Positions 9,401-17,189 of a stretch of DNA of 64,000 nucleotides are shown piece after piece. Under the pieces are notes generated by a model. The model saw only the letters and a program-made list of their open reading frames with translations. It ran no database searches and was not told the origin of the DNA. Numbering within the stretch: the stretch's first letter is position 1; each line of letters opens with the position of its first letter. Position numbers and translations under genes: made by a program. This DNA comes from Paracoccus liaowanqingii (GTDB taxonomy: Bacteria > Pseudomonadota > Alphaproteobacteria > Rhodobacterales > Rhodobacteraceae), in assembly GCF_004683865.2 (NCBI RefSeq), contig NZ_CP038439.1, positions 2,420,001 through 2,484,000 of the forward strand, read 5' to 3'.

Positions 9401-10199
9401 GGCCCTGCGGCTTGGGTTCCGCCAGATCAAGGGGCTGCGGCACGAGGATGCGGACTGGATCGTGGCCGCCCGCGCGAACGGCTATCCCGATGTGGAAAGC
9501 GTCTGGCGCCGCGCGGGCGTGCGTCCCGACGCGCTGGAGCGGCTGGCCGAGGGCGACGCCTTCACCGCCCTTGGCCTGACGCGGCGCGACGCCCTGTGGG
9601 CGGCGCGGGCGCTGCGCGCGCCCAAGCCTCTGCCGCTGTTCGGCGCCGATGGCGAGGGCGGGATCGAGCCCGCCGTGACGCTGCCGCCGATGACCCTGGG
9701 CCAGTCGGTGATCGAGGACTACCTGTCGCTGCGCCTCAGCCTGCGCGCCCATCCGCTGGCGGTCCTGCGCCCGCGCCTGCCCGAAAGCCTGCCCCATGCC
9801 CGGCTGGACGCGGCCCGGGGCCGGGTCACCGTCACCGGCCTCGTCATCACCCGCCAGCGCCCCGGCACCGCCTCGGGGGTGATCTTCCTGACGCTGGAGG
9901 ACGAGACGGGCACCTCGAACGTCGTCGTCTGGTCCCGCATCTACGAGGCCTTCCGCAGCGCCGTCGTCGCGGGACGCCTGCTGCGCGTCCGGGGCCGGAT
10001 CGAGCGCGACGGGCCGGTGGTCCATGTCATCGCCGAGGCGATCGAGGACCTGTCGCCCTGGCTCTCGACCCTGGGCCAGCCGGTGCCGACCGGGCCCGGA
10101 ACCGGGGGCAGGCCCGGCCGCCCGGCCCGGGCGGGCAGCGCCGCGCAGCATCCGCGCGCGCAGGCGGGCAAGCTGTTTCCCAGCCGGGATTTTCACTGA
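6441..10199 (+). CDS. dnaE2: Error-prone DNA polymerase DnaE2 (ImuC) with a repeat-bearing N-terminal extension
   Basis: A C-family DNA polymerase for translesion synthesis, 1252 residues against roughly 1050-1100 in most relatives. The excess is N-terminal: residues 9-68 are twenty Glu-Glu-Ala units from a 9-bp tandem repeat, followed by about 55 low-complexity residues. The PHP domain starts near residue 128 (VTTNFTFLTGASHPEEL, ITDRNS). The polymerase core shows QGRGSAANS and the catalytic aspartates of PDIDVDF (residues 565-571), then a helix-hairpin-helix region and a C-terminal OB fold (about 1130-1170, VTVTGLVITRQR). The ATG at 6441 overlaps the imuB stop. No ATG exists between the repeat and the PHP domain, though a TTG at 6780 could start a protein of usual length. 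Expression should follow the LexA box upstream. Confidence 0.92.
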   Translation: MTPPTGTREEAEEAEEAEEAEEAEEAEEAEEAEEAEEAEEAEEAEEAEEAEEAEEAEEAEEAEEAEEAEGFAPPASLQAACLQAAPPRTGPPGAALCVRDAGAQAAPRQVPAALAGPAPGHPGSAPAYAELCVTTNFTFLTGASHPEELMTRAAELGLPAIAITDRNSVAGVVRAFSALKELTRLRDEAMAAEATPPGDAPPADRAAQGPVIRSQRVTDHSSRQTVPHFTGQTPAPAPSDLPLPRLIAGARLVLVDSPVDWLALPTDLPAWSRLTRLLSLGKRRAEKGDCLISAADLLDWGEGLILIARPPDPLASSLPADAAPQVATEIAHMVRAFPGCVFLGAAPGYDGQDRMRLDRMADLAQATGAPMVAVGEVLMHRASRRPLADVLTCLRVGCTIHDLGLRRLPNAERRLKSGTDMIRLFHRHPQALDLTLDIAARCTFRLDDLTYHYPDEARDGEPAQDRLARLAAKGLRWRYPGGPPRDITARVDKELGLIAVMGYAPYFLTVHDIVDFARSRGILCQGRGSAANSVICYLLGITEVPPESITLIFERFISRERGEPPDIDVDFEHERREEVIQYIYDRYGRERAGLTATVIHFRSRAAIREVGKVMGLSPDVLAAMSGQIWGFSSDAPKDDRLRAAGLDPTDPHLALTMRLIGEIIGFPRHLSQHVGGFVITHGRLDELCPIENAAMADRTIIEWDKDDIDALGLMKVDVLALGMLTAIRKAFGLLKDHEGLSHDLANVPQADASVYDMLCRADAVGVFQVESRAQLNFLPRMRPRNLYDLVCEVAIVRPGPIQGGMVHPFLSRRRGLQPVEDLGPALNKVLSRTYGVPLFQEQAMQIAVVGAGFTPAEADLLRRSLATFKRMGTIGGFRDRFVTGMRDRGYDADFAQRCFAQIEGFGSYGFPESHAASFARLVYVSAWLKRHHQAAFTCALLNSQPMGFYAPAQLVRDARDRGVEVRPVCVNDSLWDNILQRRGDGALALRLGFRQIKGLRHEDADWIVAARANGYPDVESVWRRAGVRPDALERLAEGDAFTALGLTRRDALWAARALRAPKPLPLFGADGEGGIEPAVTLPPMTLGQSVIEDYLSLRLSLRAHPLAVLRPRLPESLPHARLDAARGRVTVTGLVITRQRPGTASGVIFLTLEDETGTSNVVVWSRIYEAFRSAVVAGRLLRVRGRIERDGPVVHVIAEAIEDLSPWLSTLGQPVPTGPGTGGRPGRPARAGSAAQHPRAQAGKLFPSRDFH
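6465..6644 (+). repeat. 9-bp tandem repeat (GAGGAGGCT), 20 perfect copies
   Basis: Exactly 180 bp of the unit GAGGAGGCT, in frame with dnaE2 and coding for (Glu-Glu-Ala)20. I see no unit differing from the consensus. The 9-bp length keeps the frame whatever the copy number. Perfect identity suggests recent expansion by slippage. The opposite strand reads as (Pro-Gln-Pro) or (Leu-Leu-Ser) runs, which are not genes. Confidence 0.95.
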
Positions 10200-10215
10200 C
10201 GCCGGCCCATCGGTT

Positions 10216-10255
10216 TCGTCACCGCAATGTCACCCGCCCGTCGGCCAACGGTCAT
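10216..10255 (+). promoter_or_regulatory. Pho box array (PhoB sites) upstream of phnCDE
   Basis: Four 7-base half-sites start at 10216, 10227, 10238 and 10249: TCGTCAC, ATGTCAC, CCGTCGG, CGGTCAT. Each is separated by 4 bases (11-bp period) and all share GTC at positions 3-5. This is the geometry of two adjacent Pho boxes (direct repeats like CTGTCAT with 4-base spacers). It ends 40 bp before phnC, implying induction of phosphonate uptake by PhoB under phosphate starvation. Confidence 0.72.
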
Positions 10256-10295
10256 GAAGGGCCGCTAGACGGCACGCAGGACACCCGGAGGCTTC

Positions 10296-11126
<831 letters not shown>

Positions 11127-11151
11127 CCCACCCTCACCAAGGACGATCCCG

Positions 11152-12051
11152 ATGACCCGACTGATGACCCTGCTGGCCACCGCCGCCGCCTTCGCCACCC
11201 CCCTGCACGCGCAGGAGATCACCGAGTTCCGCATCGGCCTTCTGGGCGGCGAGAACGCCCAGGACCGCATGGCGTCGAACGAATGCCTGCGCGGCTATGC
11301 CGAAGAGGCGCTTGGCGTGCCGGTCCGCCTGTTCACCCCTGCCGATTACAACGGCGTCATCCAGGGCCTGTTGGGCGGGTCGCTGGACATGGCCTGGCTG
11401 GGCGCCTCGGCCTATGCCGCCGTCTACGTGGCCGATGAGAACGCCATCGAGCCGGTGCTGGTCAAGACCAACCTGGACGGCAGCTACACCTATCACTCCA
11501 TCGGCTTCGCGCGCGCCGACAGCGGCATCACCTCGGTCGCCGACATGGAGGGCAAGTCCTTCGCCTTCGCCGACCCGAACTCGACCTCGGGCTTCCTGAT
11601 CCCCAATGTCGAACTGCCCGCCGAGGGCTATTCGATGGCCGAGGGCGAGTATTTCAGCCGCATCGGCTTCTCGGGCGGTCACGAGCAGTCGATCATCGCG
11701 GTCGTCAACGGCGACTATGACGCGGGCGTCACCTGGGCCGACGGCCAGGGCGCATGGGAAGACGGCTACAACTCGGGCGCGCTGCGCAAGGCCGCCGACA
11801 GTGGCATCGTCGACATGAACGACATCGTCGAGATCTGGAAGTCCTCGCCGATCCCGGAAGGCCCGGTCGTGCTGCGCCAGGCCCTGCCCGACGACGTCAA
11901 GCAGACCATGATCGACCTGGTCGCCGGTCTGCACGAGGCCGATCCCGACTGCGCCTATGGCGTGGCCGCCGGCGAGACGGCGGGCTTCACCCCCGTCACG
12001 CACGAGGAATACCAGACCATCATCGACATCCGCCGCGCCGAGATGAACTGA
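11152..12051 (+). CDS. phnD: Phosphonate-binding periplasmic protein PhnD
   Basis: A 299-residue substrate-binding protein that delivers phosphonates or phosphite-like ligands to PhnC/PhnE. A signal peptide of about 21 residues ends at LHAQ. The mature part shows family features: GLLGGENAQDR, the ligand-loop region LGGSLDMAWLGASAYA, the ATP-family PhnD motif FADPNSTSGFLIP, and GGHEQSIIAVVNGDYDAG. The start at 11152 (MTRLMTLL) is chosen because the signal peptide begins there; upstream in-frame sequence overlaps phnC. A hairpin right after the stop could raise phnD expression above that of the permeases. Confidence 0.95.
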   Translation: MTRLMTLLATAAAFATPLHAQEITEFRIGLLGGENAQDRMASNECLRGYAEEALGVPVRLFTPADYNGVIQGLLGGSLDMAWLGASAYAAVYVADENAIEPVLVKTNLDGSYTYHSIGFARADSGITSVADMEGKSFAFADPNSTSGFLIPNVELPAEGYSMAEGEYFSRIGFSGGHEQSIIAVVNGDYDAGVTWADGQGAWEDGYNSGALRKAADSGIVDMNDIVEIWKSSPIPEGPVVLRQALPDDVKQTMIDLVAGLHEADPDCAYGVAAGETAGFTPVTHEEYQTIIDIRRAEMN

Positions 12052-12067
12052 TCCTTTTGCCCAATCC

Positions 12068-12096
12068 GGCCGGACCCCGCGCGGGTCCGGCCTTTT
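12068..12096 (+). terminator. intercistronic hairpin between phnD and phnE
   Basis: GGCCGGACCC (12068-12077), a 5-base loop, GGGTCCGGCC (12083-12092), then TTTT. The 10-bp perfect stem with a short T tract looks like a partial terminator or a 3'-end stabiliser that would keep binding-protein mRNA in excess over permease mRNA. Confidence 0.7.
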
Positions 12097-12116
12097 GCAT
12101 TTCCGGGGGACCCGCG

Positions 12117-12962
12117 ATGGCATTGGCCGATATCCAGCACGACTATCTGGCGCTGACACGCCGCCGCCGCATCTATGGCGGGCTGCTGGTCGTGATCTTC
12201 GTGGCCATGATGGTGTCGGGCTTCCGGGTGGCCGACGGGCGCAATGCCGGGGGCTTCTGGCAGGGGCTGCATCAGGTCGGCGACTTTCCCGCCGCCCTGA
12301 TCGGCGAGGCCATCGAGAAGGCCGGCAACCTGCCCGGACACATGGTCAATGCCATCCCCGCGATGATCGAGACGCTGAACATCGCCATCGTCGCCACGCT
12401 GCTGGGCTGCATGGCGGGCGGCGCGCTGGCCATGGCCGCGACCCGCGGGCTGGCGCGCTGGCCGCGCCTGGTGCCGGTGGCGCGGCGCGTGTCGGACCTG
12501 TTCCGGGCGATCCCCGAGATCGTCATCGCGCTGATCCTGATCTTCATCCTGGGCGGCGGCCCGGTCCCCGCCGTCATTGCCATCGCCATCCACACCGCGG
12601 GCGCGATGGGCAAGCTGTTCTCGGAGGTGAACGAGAACGTCGACCTGAAGCCCGTCGAGGGGCTGGCCTCGGTCGGTGCGAACTGGTCGCAGCGCATCTG
12701 GCTGGGAGTGATCCCGCAGGTGGCGCCGAACTACCTGTCCTATGGCCTGCTGCGGCTGGAGGTGAACATCCGCGCCTCGGCCATCCTGGGTTTCGTGGGC
12801 GCGGGCGGCATCGGCTACGAGCTGCGCAACGCCATGACCTTCGGGCAGGGCAAGTTCGATCAGGCGGCGGCGATCTTCCTGATGCTGTTCGCGACCATCG
12901 TGGTGGTCGACCAGATCTCGGGCGTGGCCCGCAACCGCCTGACGCACGGAGCGCGCGTATGA
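12117..12962 (+). CDS. phnE: Phosphonate ABC transporter permease PhnE (first copy)
   Basis: A 281-residue inner-membrane permease with about six hydrophobic segments. The cytoplasmic coupling loop that docks on PhnC is seen as KLFSEVNENVDLKPVEGLASVGAN (EAA-type loop), followed by VIPQVAPNYLSY. GGGGGA lies before the ATG at 12117, and homology begins at MALADIQHDYLAL. The stop overlaps the second phnE (ATGA). With that second, longer permease it forms a heteromeric channel, as is common in alphaproteobacterial phnCDEE operons. Confidence 0.93.
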   Translation: MALADIQHDYLALTRRRRIYGGLLVVIFVAMMVSGFRVADGRNAGGFWQGLHQVGDFPAALIGEAIEKAGNLPGHMVNAIPAMIETLNIAIVATLLGCMAGGALAMAATRGLARWPRLVPVARRVSDLFRAIPEIVIALILIFILGGGPVPAVIAIAIHTAGAMGKLFSEVNENVDLKPVEGLASVGANWSQRIWLGVIPQVAPNYLSYGLLRLEVNIRASAILGFVGAGGIGYELRNAMTFGQGKFDQAAAIFLMLFATIVVVDQISGVARNRLTHGARV

Positions 12963-14317
12963 CCGCCCCCACCCTGTCCGCAAACGACCTGACCGCCAAC
13001 GACCTGCGCCAGTCCGACCTGCGCGACAGCACGATCCGCATGATGGACCGCAGGCGGCGCATGGCGCTGGCCGTGCCCGCGATGATTTTGGCCTATCTGG
13101 TCTATGCCGCCATCTCGTTCGATCTGTCGGGGCTGGCGCAGCGGGCGCGGCTGGACAATGCCGCCGTGCTGTTGTCGGACATGGTCACGCACAAGGTCCA
13201 TGTGGCCCGCGACAACCGCCGCGAGACCGTGCAGGTCGCCGTCGAGGGATCGAACCGCGCGGTCTATCCGCAGGACCGCGTGCCCGACTGGATCGAGACG
13301 CAGGGCGACGTGACCCGCATCGACCTGGGCGCGGGCCATGTGGTGACCTATGACGGGCCGCGCACGACCTATGACATCCCGGGCTACGGCCCCGTCACGA
13401 TGGTGGTGGGCGAGGAGATCGCGCTGGATGCGCCCGGTGGAACGGTCCCCGATTTCATCAACGCCTCCCCCGCCCGCGTGACGATCACCACCGATCAGGG
13501 CCGCGTCACCGCCACCCGGTCGCGCACGGAAACCCTGCGCTATTTCTGGGGGTGGGAGATGTTCTTCTTCGACCTCTCCAGCCCCTTTTCTGGCCAGTCG
13601 GCGGGCGCCGTGCTGGGCACGATCGTCGGCGGCGAGCGGCTGGTGGCGGACCAGAGCAACCTGTCCCTCGCCTTGTCCGAGTTCTGGACCAACGACATCT
13701 GGCAGCATGGCGCCGTGGCCTGGGCGATCTTCGAGACGATCCTGATGGCCTTTCTGGGCACCTTCGGGGCGGCCTTCGTGGCCCTGCCGCTGGCCTTCCT
13801 GGCGGCGCAGAACTTCACCCCCTCGCGCTGGCTGCGCTTTGCGGTGCGGCGGGTCTTCGACTTCGTGCGCGGCGTGGATGCGCTGATCTTCACCATCATC
13901 CTGTCGCGTGCCTTCGGCCCCGGCCCGCTGACCGGCGCGCTGGCGATCCTGCTGACCGACACCGGCAGCTTCGGCAAGCTGTTTTCCGAGGCGCTGGAAA
14001 ACGTCGACGACAAGCCGATCGAGGGCATCCGGTCCACAGGCGCCAGCGCCATCCAGCGATACCGCTTCGGGGTCATCCCGCAGGTCATGCCGGTCCTGCT
14101 GTCGCAGATGCTGTATTTCCTGGAATCCAACACCCGCAGCGCCACGATCATCGGCGCGATCACCGGCGGCGGCATCGGGTTGCTGCTGACCCAGGCCATC
14201 CAGACCACGCAGGACTGGGAGAAGGTGACCTATTACATCCTGCTGGTGGTGATCATGGTCATCGCCATGGACAGCCTGTCGGGCTGGCTGCGCCGCAAGC
14301 TGATCCGGGGGGAGTGA
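12959..14317 (+). CDS. phnE: Phosphonate ABC transporter permease PhnE (second copy, long form)
   Basis: A 452-residue permease, about 170 residues longer than the first copy. After one N-terminal membrane helix (residues about 40-62), roughly 130 hydrophilic residues (from VHVARDNRRETVQV on) form a domain probably lying in the periplasm. The core permease starts near residue 255 with five more helices and carries the docking loop KLFSEALENVDDKPIEGIRSTGAS and VIPQVMPVLLSQ. Long PhnE proteins of this build are known in alphaproteobacteria. The start codon overlaps the preceding stop. It ends 13 bp from the convergent phnF gene. Confidence 0.92.
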   Translation: MTAPTLSANDLTANDLRQSDLRDSTIRMMDRRRRMALAVPAMILAYLVYAAISFDLSGLAQRARLDNAAVLLSDMVTHKVHVARDNRRETVQVAVEGSNRAVYPQDRVPDWIETQGDVTRIDLGAGHVVTYDGPRTTYDIPGYGPVTMVVGEEIALDAPGGTVPDFINASPARVTITTDQGRVTATRSRTETLRYFWGWEMFFFDLSSPFSGQSAGAVLGTIVGGERLVADQSNLSLALSEFWTNDIWQHGAVAWAIFETILMAFLGTFGAAFVALPLAFLAAQNFTPSRWLRFAVRRVFDFVRGVDALIFTIILSRAFGPGPLTGALAILLTDTGSFGKLFSEALENVDDKPIEGIRSTGASAIQRYRFGVIPQVMPVLLSQMLYFLESNTRSATIIGAITGGGIGLLLTQAIQTTQDWEKVTYYILLVVIMVIAMDSLSGWLRRKLIRGE

Positions 14318-14330
14318 CGCCGGGGGCGCT

Positions 14331-15041
14331 TCACTCCGCCAGCACCAGCGTCACCCGGTCGCCCGCGAACCAGGTCCGGCCCATCTCGACGGGTCGGCCC
14401 TGCAGGTCGCGGTTCAGCGCGTCGGATCGCAGGATCGGCGCGCCCCGCGCGATCCGCAGGGTCGCGGCCTGCGTCGGGCTGGCCAGCTTGGCGGTCAGGC
14501 GGGTGCTGGCGCGGGTGTAGTCGGCCACACCGCAGGCCGCCAGCGCCGCCGTGATCGAGCGCAGCCGCGCGGCATGGTCGGGAAACCCCTCCAGCCAGCC
14601 GGGCAGGACCGACCGGAACAGCGCCAGCGGCTGGTCGTCGGCCAGCGAGATCCCCTCGATCACATGGACCGGATCGCCGGGGGCCAGGTCCAGCGCCTGC
14701 GCCTCGGTCGCGTCGCAGGGCCGCGTCTCCAGCCGGGTGAAGCGATGCGCGCCCGTGCGCCCCTGCGCCGCCAGGTTCTGCGAGAACCGCACGCGGGGGC
14801 CGAGCGCATAATCCGTGGGCTGCCCGGTGACGAAGACCCCCGCCCCGCGCCGGGGGCGGACCAGACCGGCCTCGATCAGATGGGACAGGGCGTGGCGCAC
14901 CGTATGGCGGTTCACGCCGAAGCGGGCCGACAGCTGCGCCTCGGAGGGCAGGCGCGCGCCGGGCGGGTAATGGCCGCCGGTAATCTCGGCCCGCAGGCTG
15001 TCGGCGATGGATTGCCACAGGGTCGGCTTGGCGTCTGTCAT
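14331..15041 (-). CDS. phnF: GntR/HutC-family phosphonate repressor PhnF
   Basis: A 236-residue transcription factor. Residues about 8-75 are the GntR winged helix-turn-helix (LRAEITGGHYPPGARLPSE, then RFGVNRHTVRHALSHL). The rest is a UTRA effector-binding domain (HVIEGISLADDQPLALFRSV, ending LVLAE). PhnF proteins repress phosphonate genes and release DNA on binding a pathway ligand. It is divergent from phnG across 77 bp holding a tandem TTGTNTAG repeat, a natural site for controlling phnG and itself. It is convergent with phnE. Confidence 0.9.
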   Translation of the reverse strand: MTDAKPTLWQSIADSLRAEITGGHYPPGARLPSEAQLSARFGVNRHTVRHALSHLIEAGLVRPRRGAGVFVTGQPTDYALGPRVRFSQNLAAQGRTGAHRFTRLETRPCDATEAQALDLAPGDPVHVIEGISLADDQPLALFRSVLPGWLEGFPDHAARLRSITAALAACGVADYTRASTRLTAKLASPTQAATLRIARGAPILRSDALNRDLQGRPVEMGRTWFAGDRVTLVLAE

Positions 15042-15081
15042 GGAAAATTCACGGGCCTTCGCGCGGGGATCGCGCTATCAC

Positions 15082-15098
15082 TTGTCTAGTTGTATAGA
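15082..15098. promoter_or_regulatory. candidate PhnF operator between phnF and phnG
   Basis: TTGTCTAG-TTGTATAG is a tandem 8-base repeat (7 of 8 identical), overlapping the inverted pair TCTA-N6-TAGA at 15085-15098. It sits in the phnF/phnG divergent gap, 21 bp before the phnG start, inside a locally AT-rich patch. The position fits an operator for the GntR/HutC repressor encoded alongside; binding is inferred. Confidence 0.5.
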
Positions 15099-15118
15099 AG
15101 ACTGGACAGGTTCGCAAG

Positions 15119-15556
15119 ATGTCTGCACCCCCCGATCCCCGCCGCGACTGGCTGTCCCTCTTGGCGCGCTCGGCCCCCGAGCGGCTGGCCGAGGTGCTGC
15201 CCGACCTGCCCGCCCACGCCATGCTGCGCGCGCCCGAGACCGGGACCGTCATGGTGCAGGGCCGCGTCAGCGCGACCGGCGCGCCCTTCAACCTGGGCGA
15301 GATGACGGTGACCCGCTGCGCCGTCCGGCTGGACTGCGGAACGGTGGGGCACGGCCATGTGCAGGGCCGCAGCCACGCCCATGCCCGCCGCGCGGCGGTG
15401 GTGGATGCGCTGATGCAAACCGAGGAGGCCCCGCGCCTGACCCCCCTGCTGGAGGGCTTGCGGACCACGGCGCAGGCTGCCCGCGACCTGCGCGCCGCCA
15501 AGGCCGCCGCCACCCGGGTCGAGTTCTTCACCCTGCAGCGCGGAGAAGACGCATGA
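15119..15556 (+). CDS. phnG: C-P lyase core subunit PhnG
   Basis: A 145-residue subunit of the PhnGHIJ carbon-phosphorus lyase core complex, which with PhnI attaches phosphonates to ATP-derived ribose. Family features are the N-terminal RRDWLSLLARS, the LGEMTVTRCAVRL strand and the GHGHVQGRSHAHARRAAVVDAL helix region. It is the first gene of phnG-H-I-HAD-J-K-L-N, in which nearly all genes overlap by 1-4 bp. It lies downstream of the proposed PhnF operator. The ATG has a GGACAGG upstream. Confidence 0.95.
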   Translation: MSAPPDPRRDWLSLLARSAPERLAEVLPDLPAHAMLRAPETGTVMVQGRVSATGAPFNLGEMTVTRCAVRLDCGTVGHGHVQGRSHAHARRAAVVDALMQTEEAPRLTPLLEGLRTTAQAARDLRAAKAAATRVEFFTLQRGEDA

Positions 15557-16110
15557 GCGCCCTGACCGGGGGGTTCACCGACCCCGCCATCCAGTCGGCC
15601 CAAGGCTTCCGCATCCTGATGCAGGCCATGGCCCATCCCGGCACGATCCACGACCTGACGCTGGCCGCCCCTCCGGCGCCCCTGGGGCGGGCGGCGGGCA
15701 CGGTCCTGCTGCTCTTGGCCGATCCGACGTGTCCGGTCCATCTGGCCGCCCCCGCGCCCGACCTGGCCGAGTGGCTGCGCTTTCACGCGGGCTGCCCACT
15801 GAGCGGCCCCGAAACCGCCGCGCTGGCCTTGGGCCGCTGGTCCGACCTGCAGCCGCTGGACCGCTTCCCGGTGGGCCTGCCGGATTACCCCGACCGCTCG
15901 GCCACGCTGATCGTGGAGCTGGACCGGCTGGAGAATGACGGCCCCCGCCTGACCGGACCCGGGATCAAGGGCCACGCCCGCCTGTCCCTGCCCGAAACGG
16001 CGGCCTTTCGCGCGAACCGGGCGCTGTTCCCGAGGGGCCTTGATGTCATCCTGACCTGCGGCGACCGGCTGGCCTGCCTGCCGCGCAGCACCATCGTGGA
16101 GGACTGCTGA
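15553..16110 (+). CDS. phnH: C-P lyase core subunit PhnH
   Basis: A 185-residue subunit of the C-P lyase core complex that forms the central dimer with PhnG, PhnI and PhnJ. Recognisable parts are the N-terminal GGFTDPAIQSAQGFRILMQAM-type helix, AHPGTIHDL, TLIVELDRL and GPGIKGHARL. Its ATG overlaps the phnG stop by 4 bp and its stop overlaps the phnI start by 1 bp, so stoichiometric coupled translation is likely. The length is near the usual 190 residues. Confidence 0.95.
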   Translation: MSALTGGFTDPAIQSAQGFRILMQAMAHPGTIHDLTLAAPPAPLGRAAGTVLLLLADPTCPVHLAAPAPDLAEWLRFHAGCPLSGPETAALALGRWSDLQPLDRFPVGLPDYPDRSATLIVELDRLENDGPRLTGPGIKGHARLSLPETAAFRANRALFPRGLDVILTCGDRLACLPRSTIVEDC

Positions 16111-17189
16111 TGTATGTCGCCGTCAAGGGGGGCGAGCGCGCCATCGACAATGCCCATGCCTGGCTGGCCGAGGAGCGGCGCGGCGATCCGGACCTGCCGC
16201 TGATGTCGGTGGCCCAGATCCGGGCGCAGATGACGCTGGCAGTGAACCGGGTGATGGCCGAGGGCTCGCTCTATGATCCCGATCTGGCCGCGCTGGCGAT
16301 CCGGCAGGCGCGGGGCGATCTGATCGAGGCGGTGTTCCTGATCCGCGCCTATCGCACGACCCTGCCGCGCTTGGGTGCCTCGGTGCCGCTGGACACGGGC
16401 GCGATGGCGGTGAACCGGCGCGTCTCGGCCACGTTCAAGGACCTGCCCGGCGGGCAGGTGCTGGGCCCGACCTTCGACTACACCCACCGCCTGCTGGACT
16501 TTGCCGAGGCCGCCGCCGTGGATCCCGCGCCTTTGGGCCAGCCCGACCCCGCGCCCCTGCCCCATGTCACGCAGATCCTGGACCGCGACGGGCTGATCGA
16601 ACCCATAGCCCCCGACGACAGCCCGGCCCCCGACCTGACCCGCGAACCGCTGGAACTGCCCGCCTGCCGCGCCCTGCGCCTGCAGGCCCTGGCGCGGGGC
16701 GACGAGGGGTTCCTGCTGTCGCTGGCCTATTCCACGCAGCGCGGATACGGGCGCACCCATGCCTTCGTGGGCGAATTGCGCATCGGCCGCGTGGCGGTCG
16801 AGATGGAGGTCCCCGAACTGGGCTTCGCCATCGAGATCGGAGAGATCGAGCTGACCGAATGCGAGACGGTCAACCAGTTCAAGGGCAGCCGTACCGAGCC
16901 CGCGCAGTTCACGCGCGGCTACGGGCTGAGCTTCGGCCAGTCCGAACGCAAGGCCATCGCCGTCAGTCTGGTGGACCGCGCGCTGCGCTGGCAGGAGCTG
17001 GGCGAGGATTTCACCGGCGCGCCCGCACAGGACGCCGAATTCGTGCTGTCCCATTGCGACAACATCCAGGCGACCGGGTTTCTGGAACATATCAAGCTGC
17101 CCCATTACGTCGATTTCCAGGCCGAGCTCGAGCTGGTCCGCCGCTTGCGCGCCGATGCCCGGACCGCCCTTCAGGAGGCTGCCGAATGA
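16110..17189 (+). CDS. phnI: C-P lyase core subunit PhnI (nucleosidase/ribosyltransferase)
   Basis: A 359-residue catalytic subunit. PhnI removes adenine from ATP and, with PhnG, H and L, makes alpha-D-ribose-1-phosphonate-5-triphosphate. The start is MYVAVKGGERAIDNAHAWL, and the conserved helix AVNRVMAEGSLYDPDLAALA and the C-terminal HCDNIQATGFLEHIKLPHYVDF-type segment are clearly those of PhnI. The ATG shares one base with the phnH stop. The stop overlaps a HAD hydrolase gene rather than phnJ directly, which is an unusual order. Confidence 0.95.
   Translation: MYVAVKGGERAIDNAHAWLAEERRGDPDLPLMSVAQIRAQMTLAVNRVMAEGSLYDPDLAALAIRQARGDLIEAVFLIRAYRTTLPRLGASVPLDTGAMAVNRRVSATFKDLPGGQVLGPTFDYTHRLLDFAEAAAVDPAPLGQPDPAPLPHVTQILDRDGLIEPIAPDDSPAPDLTREPLELPACRALRLQALARGDEGFLLSLAYSTQRGYGRTHAFVGELRIGRVAVEMEVPELGFAIEIGEIELTECETVNQFKGSRTEPAQFTRGYGLSFGQSERKAIAVSLVDRALRWQELGEDFTGAPAQDAEFVLSHCDNIQATGFLEHIKLPHYVDFQAELELVRRLRADARTALQEAAE

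Noticed and set aside
6993..10196. A 1067-codon minus-strand open frame opposite dnaE2
   Set aside because: Low-complexity His/Gln/Arg-rich translation opposite a certain polymerase gene; a GC-driven shadow.
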